A stretch of 64,000 nt of DNA from Chitinophagaceae bacterium UBA1931 (lineage in GTDB: Bacteria; Bacteroidota; Bacteroidia; Chitinophagales; Chitinophagaceae): positions 831,597 through 895,596 of the forward strand of contig DDFJ01000001.1 of the NCBI GenBank assembly GCA_002337125.1, in the 5' to 3' direction. Positions 8,473 through 17,325 of the stretch are shown one piece after another (the stretch's first letter is position 1; every line of letters starts with the position of its first letter). The notes below the pieces were generated by a model. It did no database searches. It saw nothing but the letters and a program-made list of their open reading frames with translations, and had not been told where the DNA came from. The translations under genes and the position numbers were made by a program.

Positions 8473-8748
8473 TTAATACAAAAGATCCTGACCAACAATT
8501 GGCTTTTCCATATGCCCGATTCCGTTTAAATCATAAAAGAAAATTCCTTCAACTTCTTTTTCTGCAATTAATTTATTTAAGCTTGATTGAAATTTTAGAT
8601 CGTTATCGATAATAGTCCATTGTCTTCCATCAGATGAAGATAAAATTAAACCGATGGGTAATTTTGAAGTGCTTTTCCCTAGTGCAACAACAATATGCTT
8701 TTCATTTAACGAGACGTCTGATTGAAATATGGAAACTTTATTATTCAT
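8473..8748 (-). CDS. Hypothetical protein, 91 aa
   Basis: Not recognised. The protein is soluble and mixed alpha/beta in character, with a segment LILSSSDGRQWTIID followed by a helix (LNKLIAEKEVEGIFF). It sits between two inverted low-complexity repeats, convergent with the gene at 8065-8331 and in line with the beta-barrel gene downstream. Its AT-rich codon use differs from the more GC-rich core genes around it, which may mean later acquisition. It is probably coding, with unknown function. Confidence 0.55.
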   Translation of the reverse strand: MNNKVSIFQSDVSLNEKHIVVALGKSTSKLPIGLILSSSDGRQWTIIDNDLKFQSSLNKLIAEKEVEGIFFYDLNGIGHMEKPIVGQDLLY

Positions 8749-8797
8749 AGATTTTGAATCATGACTACAAATCTATCTATTTTCAACTCTATATTAT

Positions 8798-8867
8798 CTA
8801 CTGCTGACTAAAGACTACTGACTGCCGACTGCCGACTACCGGCTAAAGACTATCCACTACCGGCTTT
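8798..8867. repeat. Low-complexity CTA/GAC-rich intergenic repeat, right copy
   Basis: Degenerate units such as GACTGCCGACTGCCGACTACC and GACTATCCACTACC. 8849-8865 is the exact reverse complement of 8391-8407. It ends only a few bases before the stop codon of the beta-barrel gene at 8871. Confidence 0.7.
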
Positions 8868-8870
8868 CCT

Positions 8871-11315
8871 TTACTTCCCAATCTTCTTCTTCAATAAATC
8901 ATTGGCCGAAGGGCCTTTCTTTTTTGCAACGCTTGTTTTGTTGAAATTGTAGCTGAGTGTAATGCGGTAGTTTCTTGTTTGTGTGCGACTGTAACTTTCT
9001 AAATTAAAATTAGTACCGTAGGTAAACACCCTGTTCTGCTGCTGAATAAACGGATCAACAGTATTGAGTGTAAGAATAAATTTCTTTTTAAATAACCTGC
9101 GCTGCACACCAATGTTCATATTGATATTGCTCTTCACTGTTCCCTGCGGATTGGCAAAACGGTTGAATGTAAAAGCACCGGTAAATGTCCACATTTCCGT
9201 TGCAATATAATTGCCTGTAAAGTTGGAAGTAAAAGAACCACCATCCCTGTACTTCCTGGTTACCTTATCAAACGTGCCGTATTGATTGTAGATATAGCTG
9301 GCGCTGATATTTGTTCTTAACTTTTTGCTGATGGTGATTCCTCCCCATGCACTTGTTTCGTATTCTTTGCGGTTGCTCACATTATCCCATGTAACAACTG
9401 TTTTGCCATCGGGCTGCAGGGTTCTGATCTGGCTGAACACATCTTCCACAAGGTTATAACCAAGACCAATATTGGCGAAGTATTTTGTTTTAGTGATACC
9501 TGAAACGAAATCGAATGTATGTGATTGCGTGGGCAGCAGATCAGGATTTCCGTAACGTAGATTATACGGATCACTGTAGTCAATGGCAGGGTTCATTTCA
9601 CCAATGCCGGGACGACGGATGGTTCGCCTGTAAGCAAACGTAAGATTGGTGCCGTTTTTCCAGCTGCGGTTGATGTTGGCAAACGGCAGAAAATTATAAT
9701 AACGGCTGTACGATGTGTTTGCATCACGTATTAAATCAAACAACACATTCGTTTCTTCCACAGCCACACCTGCACTTGCTGAAAAGCCCGGCTTAAACAT
9801 ATGCTTCATGGAAAAACGTGCATTGATTACATCCTGGTGATACGTGAAATGATTGCTGAGTAAATCGATCTTATAAAAACTGTTGTCAGGCTTTTTCAAA
9901 AACTCAGTTGTAATGAGCACAGCACTGTTGTTACGGCTGTACACACTGCCAAGCGAGAAGCTTGTTTTTTTATTCTTCAGCAGTTTATCGTACGATACAT
10001 TTATACTGAAGCCATTGTTACGAGTATTGTTTGATTGCTTTTGTGTACTGTCAATTCCGTTGGGTGTTTCATCGGGATTAAAGAACTGCTGGAAGAAATT
10101 GCGGACGTTTTTATTCCAGCCCACATAATAGCCGGTGATGACACGAAATGTTGTGCCCGGAATTTTTCCCTTTTTTGTGTACGTAAAGTTGAACGAAGGA
10201 TTACGGTTGTAGCCATCGGTTTCAATGCTGCGTTCACTCATTTTTGAAATGGCATCGAAACGGTTGATGTTTTTATAACGGGTAAAGCCATTGTTATCGT
10301 AATCGTTTTGATTGTACTGTGCAACAAAGTTGAGAATGTTGTATTTGTTGAGATCGTAATCAACATTGAGCCGGAAGTTAGGCCGGCTGTTTTTATTGAG
10401 CGATGAACTGTTTGTTTTAAACTGGTTGGTTGAATCGGTATAAATGTTTGTGCGGTTGCTGTATCCATCCGATTTGTATTGGTTGAAACCAGCGCCTGCG
10501 GTAAAGTTTACAGCAAAACCCTGCTTGCGGTAGTTGAAGTTACTGGTAACACCATACTCACCTCTTGAACCGTAATAAACATTTACCCTTCCACTGAAAC
10601 CTACTCTTCCCTTCTTTGTTACAATATTGATCACACCACCCTGCTCGTTGGCATATTGTGGGGGTGGATTGGTAAGTACTTCAATTTTTTCGATGGTGCT
10701 GCCGGGCATACTTTCCAGCATATCCTGCAGTTGCTGCATGTTCAGCTCAACCGGTTTATCATCAATTAAAATTTTCGGCTCCTTACCACGAACCAAAATT
10801 TTACCGTTTGGATCAGTTGTAACCAATGGCGTTTGTTTCAGCAGTTCGGTTGCAGTGCTGCTGTTGCTCAAAGCACTTTCACCTACGTTAAATGTGATGT
10901 TGCCTTCTTTTGATTCAATCAAAGGCTTCTCAGCATAAATCACCACTTCATTTAACTCAATGGACTGGTTGCTTAGATAGAGATCGTTGAGGTTAAAATC
11001 GGAACGTTCGGTGCGGAGATAAATACTGTCGAGCAGTTTGCTGCGGTAGCCAACTGCCGTAATTTTTAATTTATAGTAACCAAACTCAAGATTGTTAAAA
11101 CTGAAACTCCCGTTTTTATCGGTAAGAAAAGCTGAAAGCTTTGATGAATCTTTAAACGGTATCACCGAAACAGTTGCCCCCACAATGGCCTTTTGACTGG
11201 CCGAATCAAGCACGGAACCGATGAGGATGCCGCCATCTTTCTTTTGCACTTGTTGTGCCGACACATGAAAAAAGAAAAAGGAAATGAGTACAGGTATCAG
11301 GAAAAATGGTTTCAA
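8871..11315 (-). CDS. Outer-membrane beta-barrel (TonB-dependent receptor-like) protein
   Basis: An 814-residue outer-membrane protein with a signal peptide (residues 1-20, ending in HVSAQ). Next come a carboxypeptidase-regulatory-like beta domain (~30-110, GSVLDSASQKAIVGATVSV), a plug domain (~120-235, with LVRGKEPKILIDDKPVEL and GGVINIVTKKG), and a long beta barrel with aromatic strand ends. This layout is that of the Bacteroidota outer-membrane beta-barrel family (OMP_b-brl_3), relatives of TonB-dependent receptors; the substrate is unknown. There is no SusD partner beside it, so it is not a Sus-type importer. A candidate -7 box (TATTTTTG on the minus strand, 11343-11350) lies just upstream. 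Confidence 0.85.
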   Translation of the reverse strand: MKPFFLIPVLISFFFFHVSAQQVQKKDGGILIGSVLDSASQKAIVGATVSVIPFKDSSKLSAFLTDKNGSFSFNNLEFGYYKLKITAVGYRSKLLDSIYLRTERSDFNLNDLYLSNQSIELNEVVIYAEKPLIESKEGNITFNVGESALSNSSTATELLKQTPLVTTDPNGKILVRGKEPKILIDDKPVELNMQQLQDMLESMPGSTIEKIEVLTNPPPQYANEQGGVINIVTKKGRVGFSGRVNVYYGSRGEYGVTSNFNYRKQGFAVNFTAGAGFNQYKSDGYSNRTNIYTDSTNQFKTNSSSLNKNSRPNFRLNVDYDLNKYNILNFVAQYNQNDYDNNGFTRYKNINRFDAISKMSERSIETDGYNRNPSFNFTYTKKGKIPGTTFRVITGYYVGWNKNVRNFFQQFFNPDETPNGIDSTQKQSNNTRNNGFSINVSYDKLLKNKKTSFSLGSVYSRNNSAVLITTEFLKKPDNSFYKIDLLSNHFTYHQDVINARFSMKHMFKPGFSASAGVAVEETNVLFDLIRDANTSYSRYYNFLPFANINRSWKNGTNLTFAYRRTIRRPGIGEMNPAIDYSDPYNLRYGNPDLLPTQSHTFDFVSGITKTKYFANIGLGYNLVEDVFSQIRTLQPDGKTVVTWDNVSNRKEYETSAWGGITISKKLRTNISASYIYNQYGTFDKVTRKYRDGGSFTSNFTGNYIATEMWTFTGAFTFNRFANPQGTVKSNINMNIGVQRRLFKKKFILTLNTVDPFIQQQNRVFTYGTNFNLESYSRTQTRNYRITLSYNFNKTSVAKKKGPSANDLLKKKIGK

Positions 11316-11434
11316 AACAAACGGTTAATGATAAATGAGGAGCAAAAATAGCTTTGGTAAGTAATACAGTCCGGTTTTATTCCATCAACGGCATCAAATG
11401 CTGCCAATATGTCACCAAATCGTTTTGATTTTAC

Positions 11435-11442
11435 TACCTTTG
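11435..11442 (+). promoter_or_regulatory. Candidate -7 box upstream of miaB
   Basis: TACCTTTG matches the Bacteroidota -7 consensus TAnnTTTG and lies 22 nt before the miaB start. No good -33 TTTG box is seen at 19-nt spacing, so confidence is limited. Confidence 0.4.
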
Positions 11443-11464
11443 CGAGCTCAATTTGTGATAGATA

Positions 11465-12889
11465 ATGATGGAAACGACGACCGATACCAAAGTTCATGAT
11501 GAGGCGAGACAAGGCGAAGCTTATGCTCCCTTTGCCAACGACCCCAACCAGTACAAAAAGAAATTTTATATTGAAAGTTATGGCTGTGCCATGAACTTTA
11601 GTGATAGTGAAATAGTTGCCAGCATCCTGAATGATGTGGGTTTTGGAGCAACCAGGAACCTTGAAGATGCCGACCTGGTGCTGATGAATACCTGTTCCAT
11701 TCGTGAAAAAGCAGAGCAAACTGTACGCAACCGTTTATCCCAGTTCAACAAAGTAAAGGAAGAGAAACCTGGACTGCTGATTGGTATTCTTGGCTGCATG
11801 GCCGAGCGCTTAAAATCGAAACTGCTGGAAGAAGAAAAGCTGGTGGATATGGTGGTGGGCCCTGATGCTTACCGCACATTACCCGGTTTGATTGAAGAAG
11901 CCGGTGGCGGACAAAAAGCGGTGAATGTGCTGCTGAGCCGTGATGAAACCTATGCTGATATTTCACCCATCAGGCTGGAAAGCAATGGTGTGAGTGCATT
12001 TATCTCCATTATGCGTGGATGTAATAATATGTGCAGTTTTTGCGTGGTGCCTTTTACCCGTGGCCGTGAAAGAAGCCGTGATGCAAAGTCGATTGTAGCT
12101 GAAGCACAGGATTTATTCGATAGAGGTTTCAGGGAAGTAACGCTGCTGGGACAGAATGTGGATAGTTATTATTTCGTTGATGAAGTAAATGGTGAAACTG
12201 TTTCGTTTGCAAAGCTGATGGAAATGGTTGCACTTATTTCACCCGATCTGCGTGTACGTTTTTCCACTTCACATCCAAAGGATATTACCGATGAAGTGTT
12301 GTACACCATTGCGAAATACGAAAACATCTGCAACTATATTCACCTGCCGGTTCAGAGTGGTAACACAAGAATATTGCAGTTGATGAACCGCACTTATACC
12401 CGTGAATGGTATATGAAAAAAGTGGATCGTATTAAAGAGATCATTCCTGATTGTGCCATCAGCTCTGATATCATAGCAGGCTTTTGTTCCGAAACGGAAG
12501 AAGAGCACCAGGATACACTAAGCATTATGGATTACAGCCAGTACGATTACAGTTATATGTTCTTTTACAGTGAGCGTCCCGGAACATTGGCTGAAAGAAG
12601 ATATAAAGATGATGTGCCGGAAGAAGTGAAGAAAAGGCGTTTGCAGGAAATTGTAGATAAGCAATACTTTCTTTCATTCGACAGTAACAGGCGTGATGTA
12701 GGCAAGACTTACAAAGTGCTGATTGAAGGAAACAGCAAGCGTGATGATAACAGCTGGATGGGACGCAATTCACAAAACAAGGTTATTGTATTCCCTAAAA
12801 ACAACCAGGAACTGAAGAAAGGTGATTATGTGATGGTGAAAGTAAATGATTGCACAAAGGGTACATTGTTAGGTACAATAGAAAATTAA
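11465..12889 (+). CDS. miaB: tRNA-2-methylthio-N6-dimethylallyladenosine synthase MiaB
   Basis: Radical-SAM methylthiotransferase that converts i6A37 to ms2i6A37 in tRNAs reading UNN codons. The N-terminal UPF0004 domain has the three cysteines of the auxiliary 4Fe-4S cluster: Cys41 (YGCAMN), Cys77 (NTCSIR) and Cys111 (LGCMAER). The radical-SAM cluster is C-x3-C-x2-C at Cys186, Cys190 and Cys193 ([10 protein letters not shown]). A TRAM-type RNA-binding domain forms the last ~70 residues. The 474-residue length is normal for MiaB. It is the first gene of a run with the sigma-54 activator, lptE and secG. Confidence 0.95.
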   Translation: MMETTTDTKVHDEARQGEAYAPFANDPNQYKKKFYIESYGCAMNFSDSEIVASILNDVGFGATRNLEDADLVLMNTCSIREKAEQTVRNRLSQFNKVKEEKPGLLIGILGCMAERLKSKLLEEEKLVDMVVGPDAYRTLPGLIEEAGGGQKAVNVLLSRDETYADISPIRLESNGVSAFISIMRGCNNMCSFCVVPFTRGRERSRDAKSIVAEAQDLFDRGFREVTLLGQNVDSYYFVDEVNGETVSFAKLMEMVALISPDLRVRFSTSHPKDITDEVLYTIAKYENICNYIHLPVQSGNTRILQLMNRTYTREWYMKKVDRIKEIIPDCAISSDIIAGFCSETEEEHQDTLSIMDYSQYDYSYMFFYSERPGTLAERRYKDDVPEEVKKRRLQEIVDKQYFLSFDSNRRDVGKTYKVLIEGNSKRDDNSWMGRNSQNKVIVFPKNNQELKKGDYVMVKVNDCTKGTLLGTIEN

Positions 12890-12894
12890 GTAAG

Positions 12895-14145
12895 ATGGAT
12901 TTACAGGTTATTAAAAACAGGTTTGGAATTATTGGCAACTCCCCCGCCCTCAATCATGCATTGAATGTGGCAATACAGGTTGCATCAACCGACTTAACGG
13001 TTTTAATTAATGGTGAAAGTGGTGTTGGTAAAGAAGTCTTCTCACAAATCATTCATTCCTTATCAGCAAGAAAACACAATCCGTTTATTGCTGTTAACTG
13101 CGGTGCTATACCCGAAGGCACAATTGATTCTGAATTATTCGGTCATGAAAAAGGATCTTTCACTGGTGCGGTAGATGCACGTAAAGGATATTTTGAAACC
13201 GTAAATGGCGGCACTATTTTTCTTGATGAAATTGGTGAAATGCCATTGGGAACACAGGCTCGTTTGCTGCGTGTATTGGAAACAGGCGAGTTTATCCGTG
13301 TAGGTTCATCCAAAGTGCAGAAAACAGATGTACGTGTGATTGCTGCCACCAACAAAGAATTACTGGAGTACACACACAACAACAAGTTCAGGGAAGATTT
13401 GTATTACCGTTTAAATACAGTTCCGATCCGTGTACCTGCATTACGTGACCGTAAGGAAGATATTCCGCTGCTGTTCAGAAAATTTGCAGTTGACTTTGCT
13501 GAGCGTTATAAAACAACTCCTGTACAACTGGAAGATGATGCAAAAAATCTGTTAATCAGTTATCCATTCCCCGGTAATGTGCGTGAATTGAAGAATATTG
13601 CAGAACAAATTTCTGTTCTTTCAACAAACAAGATTATTACAGCAAAAGACTTATCGCCTTTCCTGCCAGAAAGAAGCTTTAACCGTTTGCCCGTTCTTGC
13701 AAATCCGAATGCTGCATCAGTCAGTTCTTCTGAGTTTGCCAATGAAAGAGAAATTTTGTACAAGCTCTTTTTTGATATGAAACGTGATGTAACTGAACTC
13801 AAGAAACTGTTCCTTGATGTTGTGCAGCATGGTGGAGGTTCAGTACAAATGCCTGGTCATTTGTTCAATGAAACCATTGTGCAGGAACATAAGCCAATTG
13901 AAATGAGTCAGCCGGTTATTACTTCTGCCCCATCACAACCAATGATCATCAGTAATAACAACAACGATATACAGGATCATGTGGAAGTGGAAGAAAGTCT
14001 CAACATCATGGATAATGAAAAAGAACTCATCATTAAAGCGTTGAAGAAGCACAAAAGCAAACGCCGTGATGCAGCTCTTGATCTTGGCATCAGCGAACGA
14101 ACATTATACAGAAAACTGAAAGAATATGATCTGGAAGAACTTTAA
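12895..14145 (+). CDS. Sigma-54-interacting AAA+ transcriptional activator (Fis-type HTH)
   Basis: Enhancer-binding protein that remodels RNA polymerase with sigma-54. The AAA+ domain has Walker A GESGVGKE (residues 40-47), the sigma-54 contact loop GSFTGA (87-92, in place of the usual GAFTGA), and Walker B TIFLDE (107-112). A Fis-family helix-turn-helix closes the protein (roughly 376-412, RDAALDLGISERTLYRKL). There is no receiver, GAF or PAS domain before the AAA+ domain, so activity may be set by protein partners or by abundance. The start is put at ATG 12895, five bases after the miaB stop; an upstream in-frame ATG at 12850 would overlap miaB and adds nothing conserved. Residues ~275-375 form a variable linker. 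Confidence 0.88.
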   Translation: MDLQVIKNRFGIIGNSPALNHALNVAIQVASTDLTVLINGESGVGKEVFSQIIHSLSARKHNPFIAVNCGAIPEGTIDSELFGHEKGSFTGAVDARKGYFETVNGGTIFLDEIGEMPLGTQARLLRVLETGEFIRVGSSKVQKTDVRVIAATNKELLEYTHNNKFREDLYYRLNTVPIRVPALRDRKEDIPLLFRKFAVDFAERYKTTPVQLEDDAKNLLISYPFPGNVRELKNIAEQISVLSTNKIITAKDLSPFLPERSFNRLPVLANPNAASVSSSEFANEREILYKLFFDMKRDVTELKKLFLDVVQHGGGSVQMPGHLFNETIVQEHKPIEMSQPVITSAPSQPMIISNNNNDIQDHVEVEESLNIMDNEKELIIKALKKHKSKRRDAALDLGISERTLYRKLKEYDLEEL

Positions 14146-14179
14146 ATACAAGCCTGCAGTTGTTAGTCGTAAGTCAATA

Positions 14180-14677
14180 GTGAGTAAATCATTACTGATG
14201 ACTATCGGCTTAGGACTTTTGGCTTTTTCATCCTGCTATACGTTTAAAGATGTTTCTATACCTCCTGAAATAAAAACAGTGAAGGTGAATTATATCGAAA
14301 ACAGGGCGAGAATTGTAAATCCCCAATTAAGCCAGCGTTTAACCGATAAGCTTCGCCAGAAAATTGTGAACCAGACAAGGCTTACTCAAACCAATAATGA
14401 TGAAGCGGATTATGATGTAAGCGGACAGATTACAGATTATTATGTAACAACATCCGGCATCTCCAATCAGCAAGCTGCTACCAACCGTTTAAATGTAACA
14501 GTTCACATCATTTTCAAAAACAGGAAAGACGATAAGAAAAATTTTGAAGCTGATGTTTCCCGCACATTCGATTTTTCTGCAACACTTTCGTTGAACCAGG
14601 CAGAAAGTTCACTGACAGATCTCGTTGTTCAGAACATGACGGATGAAATTTTTAACCGCATTTTCTCGAACTGGTAG
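14180..14677 (+). CDS. lptE: LptE-family lipoprotein (LPS assembly)
   Basis: Probable outer-membrane lipoprotein that plugs the LptD translocon for lipopolysaccharide insertion. The sequence has a lipobox (LLAFSSC) and the family pattern VSIPPEIKTVKV, PQLSQRLTDKLRQKI, ADYDVSGQITDYYVT. The start is put at GTG 14180, which gives an 18-residue lipoprotein signal peptide. ATG 14126 is in frame but overlaps the previous gene by 20 nt and makes an unusually long N-terminus. It lies between the sigma-54 activator and secG genes, an order I recall from other Bacteroidota. Confidence 0.82.
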   Translation: MSKSLLMTIGLGLLAFSSCYTFKDVSIPPEIKTVKVNYIENRARIVNPQLSQRLTDKLRQKIVNQTRLTQTNNDEADYDVSGQITDYYVTTSGISNQQAATNRLNVTVHIIFKNRKDDKKNFEADVSRTFDFSATLSLNQAESSLTDLVVQNMTDEIFNRIFSNW

Positions 14678-14700
14678 TTTTTTCAGTTATTTTGCCGCAA

Positions 14701-15762
14701 ATGATTACTGCTGATTTATTTTCCCGGCTGTTGCATCAACCTGAACTGTTGTCAGAAGTTTCTACTGAAGAGTTGGAACAACTGGGCAATAAATATCCAT
14801 GGTTTGGTACAGCTCATTTATTGCTGGCGGCAAAAATGAAACAAACAGGCAATGTATCTGCACATCAGCAGGAACAAAAAGCCGCTTTGTTTTTCAACAG
14901 ATCATTATTGTTCAGCAATGAACTCAAGACTTATTCCAATGCGCTGAAGGAAAAAGCTTCAGCGGTTTCACCTGTTCCCATTCTTACAGAAGATGATCGT
15001 TTAACTGATGAAACAGATGCAGCACTTGATGCAGAAGCTGTGATTGAAACAGAAGATTTAACGGAAAAAGAACTGGCACCAGTTTCTGATACTGTGCTTG
15101 ATGCTGAGGTATTGCTCGAAGCTGAAACACTGAAAGAAGAAATGAACGCTCCTGTCAATGATTCGGTACTGGATGCTGAAACTTTACTGGAAGCCGAACT
15201 GATAAAAGAAGAACTCGATGCTCCTATTACAGACGCTGTGCTTGATGCAGAAGTGCTGGTGAATGTTGAAAATGAAAAAGAAGTCAGGCTACAGCAGGAA
15301 GTACAGGAAACAAAAGCAAATGCAGAAGCGATCATTGAATCAGCAGAAGCAAAAGAAACGTTGAATGTTGTTCCTGCAATAAGCAAACCGGAGCCGCTAC
15401 TTGTTTTTGAGCCTTATCATACAGTTGATTACTTTGCTTCCCAGGGTATTCGCCTGCAGGAAGACAAACTGGGTAATGACAGGCTTGGTCAGCAGGTAAA
15501 GAGCTTTACCCAATGGCTGAAATCGATGAAAAAAATCTATGTTGAAGAACAACAGGAGCTGAATGCAAAGGAAGAAAAAGCGGTTGTTACAAAAGCATCT
15601 GAAAGCAACCAGCGGGAAGAAGTGATTACAGAAGCAATGGCCGATGTGCTGGTAAAACAGGGAAAATTGCCGCAAGCCATTGAATTATATAACAAATTAA
15701 GTTTGCTGCATCCCGAAAAAAGCGCTTACTTTGCGACCCTGATTAAAGAATTAAAATCATAA
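14701..15762 (+). CDS. Hypothetical protein with four 24-residue acidic repeats and a TPR-like tail
   Basis: A 353-residue cytoplasmic protein without signal peptide. The N-terminal ~90 residues are helical (MITADLFSRLLHQPELLSEV). A central acidic region has four tandem 24-residue repeats with core D-x-VLDAE-x-LLEAE-x-x-KEE-x-x-AP. The C-terminal ~40 residues (LVKQGKLPQAIELYNKLSLL) look like one tetratricopeptide helix pair. ATG 14701 is preferred over an in-frame TTG at 14692. It lies directly upstream of secG, 3 nt apart. Function is unknown; the helical and TPR character suggests a protein-binding role. Confidence 0.7.
   Translation: MITADLFSRLLHQPELLSEVSTEELEQLGNKYPWFGTAHLLLAAKMKQTGNVSAHQQEQKAALFFNRSLLFSNELKTYSNALKEKASAVSPVPILTEDDRLTDETDAALDAEAVIETEDLTEKELAPVSDTVLDAEVLLEAETLKEEMNAPVNDSVLDAETLLEAELIKEELDAPITDAVLDAEVLVNVENEKEVRLQQEVQETKANAEAIIESAEAKETLNVVPAISKPEPLLVFEPYHTVDYFASQGIRLQEDKLGNDRLGQQVKSFTQWLKSMKKIYVEEQQELNAKEEKAVVTKASESNQREEVITEAMADVLVKQGKLPQAIELYNKLSLLHPEKSAYFATLIKELKS
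15016..15303 (+). repeat. 72-bp in-frame tandem repeat, 4 units
   Basis: Units start at 15016, 15088, 15160 and 15232, exactly 72 nt apart, each beginning GAT/GAC and encoding D-x-x-LDAE. The third-codon positions have diverged while the protein motif is kept. This suggests an old expansion under selection for the peptide. Confidence 0.8.
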
Positions 15763-15765
15763 ACA

Positions 15766-16098
15766 ATGACTTGGTTATTTCTCATACTGGTATTATTGGC
15801 CAGTGCTTTATTAGGATTTGTAGTGTTGGTTCAAAACCCAAAAGGCGGTGGTCTTAGTGGTTCAGTAGCCGGTTTCAGCAACCAGTTTATGGGTGTTAAA
15901 CAAACAACTGATGTACTTGAAAAAGGTACATGGTTATTTGCTGCAATTGTTGGTATTCTCTGCCTCGTTTCCAGCCTGTTTATTTCAAGTACTGAAAGCA
16001 AATCAGGTTCAGGTGGCATTGAAAAAGTTCCGGTTAATCAACCCGTAAAACCTGCTTCATCTGGCAATACAGTTCCTTTCCCTGCACAAGGCAAATAA
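15766..16098 (+). CDS. secG: Preprotein translocase subunit SecG
   Basis: Small SecYEG channel subunit in the inner membrane. Two transmembrane helices (about 1-21 and 50-70) surround the conserved cytoplasmic loop VQNPKGGGLSGSVAGFSNQF, which is diagnostic for SecG. The C-terminal tail is Ser/Pro/Lys-rich and disordered, as is common in Bacteroidota. It starts 3 nt after the upstream gene and is followed by a terminator, so it ends the miaB-secG operon. Confidence 0.93.
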   Translation: MTWLFLILVLLASALLGFVVLVQNPKGGGLSGSVAGFSNQFMGVKQTTDVLEKGTWLFAAIVGILCLVSSLFISSTESKSGSGGIEKVPVNQPVKPASSGNTVPFPAQGK

Positions 16099-16121
16099 GA
16101 ACTTTAGAAAATATTTTACCC

Positions 16122-16150
16122 AACCCCGTCCTCATGGTCGGGGTTTTTTA
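16122..16150 (+). terminator. Rho-independent terminator after secG
   Basis: AACCCCG (16122-16128) pairs with CGGGGTT (16139-16145), a 7-bp stem with a 10-nt loop followed by a T-run. Confidence 0.8.
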
Positions 16151-16263
16151 TTTTATTTTGATAATGCGATGGAAATGGCTCAACTATTGTAATAATGAGC
16201 TGCCCGTAAAGGTTTCTGCAGCCCGATGAAAATTTTTATGGCGAATAAGATTCGTCAAAATCA

Positions 16264-17301
16264 ATGAACAAATATCAAATGAAAAAGATTCTCAGTTTAG
16301 TAATAGCTCTCCTGGTTGTAATTGCCCTGGTACTTGCTTATAAATTATTTGGGCCGGCAACAAATTTCAGTGAAGCAAAAAAATATCTCTATATCCACAC
16401 GGGTTATGCTTCAAAAGAGGAAGTAATGAAATCACTGAAGGATTCAGGTTATTTCAGCAGCACAGGTTTATTTGAAATTGCTGCAGGTAAATTAAGTGTT
16501 TGGCAGCATCTTCGCCCCGGTAAATATGAAATTGCTAACGGAAGCAGTTTGTTTACATTGATCAGGAAACTGCGTAACGGTTCGCAAACTCCGGTAAATC
16601 TTGTCATCACTAAAATCCGTACAAAGAAAGATTTTGCAGCATTGGTTGGACGTAAGTTTGAATCGGATTCATCTTTGTTCTTTACCTACATTACCAACAA
16701 TGATTCGTTGAAGAAATATGATCTTGATACAAATACGGTCATGACCGCTGTGTTTCCCAATACCTATTCCCTTTTATGGAACAGTAATCCCAGTCGCATT
16801 TTTTCCAAACTCAATGAACAACGCCGAAAATTCTGGACAGATGAACGCAGGCAAAAAGCAAGTACCTTAGGCTTTACACCTGAACAGGTGTACACACTTG
16901 CTTCAATTGTTGAAGAAGAAACCCTGCAGGACGATGAAAAGCCAACTATTGCCAGCGTGTATATGAACAGGATGAAAAAAGGGATGTTTCTTGGTGCAGA
17001 TCCAACCGTAAAATTTGCTGTTGGTGATTTTTCATTAAAGCGGATTTACCTTGGCCACATCAACTCCACTGCATCCTCACCCTACAATACGTATAAAAAT
17101 AAAGGCTTACCACCCGGTCCTATTTGTACACCAACAGAAAGAACAATTGAAGCTGTTCTGAATGCCGCACAAACCGATTACCTGTTTTTCTGTGCCAAAC
17201 CAAACAGTAACGGGCATCATGCATTTGCATCAAACGATAAAGAACATGCTTTAAATGCAAAAGCTTACCGGCAATGGCTTGATAGTATGAAGATTCAGTA
17301 A
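16264..17301 (+). CDS. mltG: Endolytic murein transglycosylase MltG
   Basis: Inner-membrane lytic transglycosylase that cleaves nascent glycan strands and sets their length. One N-terminal transmembrane helix (about residues 8-28) is followed by a LysM-like region and the YceG catalytic domain. The catalytic glutamate is in ASIVEEET (Glu217, by comparison with E. coli MltG Glu218), followed by the family motif IASVYMNRMKKGMFLGADPTV and SPYNTYKNKGLPPGPI. The 345-residue length is normal. Confidence 0.93.
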   Translation: MNKYQMKKILSLVIALLVVIALVLAYKLFGPATNFSEAKKYLYIHTGYASKEEVMKSLKDSGYFSSTGLFEIAAGKLSVWQHLRPGKYEIANGSSLFTLIRKLRNGSQTPVNLVITKIRTKKDFAALVGRKFESDSSLFFTYITNNDSLKKYDLDTNTVMTAVFPNTYSLLWNSNPSRIFSKLNEQRRKFWTDERRQKASTLGFTPEQVYTLASIVEEETLQDDEKPTIASVYMNRMKKGMFLGADPTVKFAVGDFSLKRIYLGHINSTASSPYNTYKNKGLPPGPICTPTERTIEAVLNAAQTDYLFFCAKPNSNGHHAFASNDKEHALNAKAYRQWLDSMKIQ

Positions 17302-17325
17302 ACCGTTTTTGAAAAAGTACTTACT

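Noticed and set aside
11312..11719. 135-codon minus-strand frame across the miaB start
   Set aside because: It overlaps the well-supported miaB N-terminus and the promoter region, with no recognisable domain.
14931..15386. 151-codon Ser-rich open frame antisense to the repeat-containing gene
   Set aside because: It mirrors the Glu/Ala-rich codons of the sense gene, has no start context, and shows the repeat only because the sense strand does.
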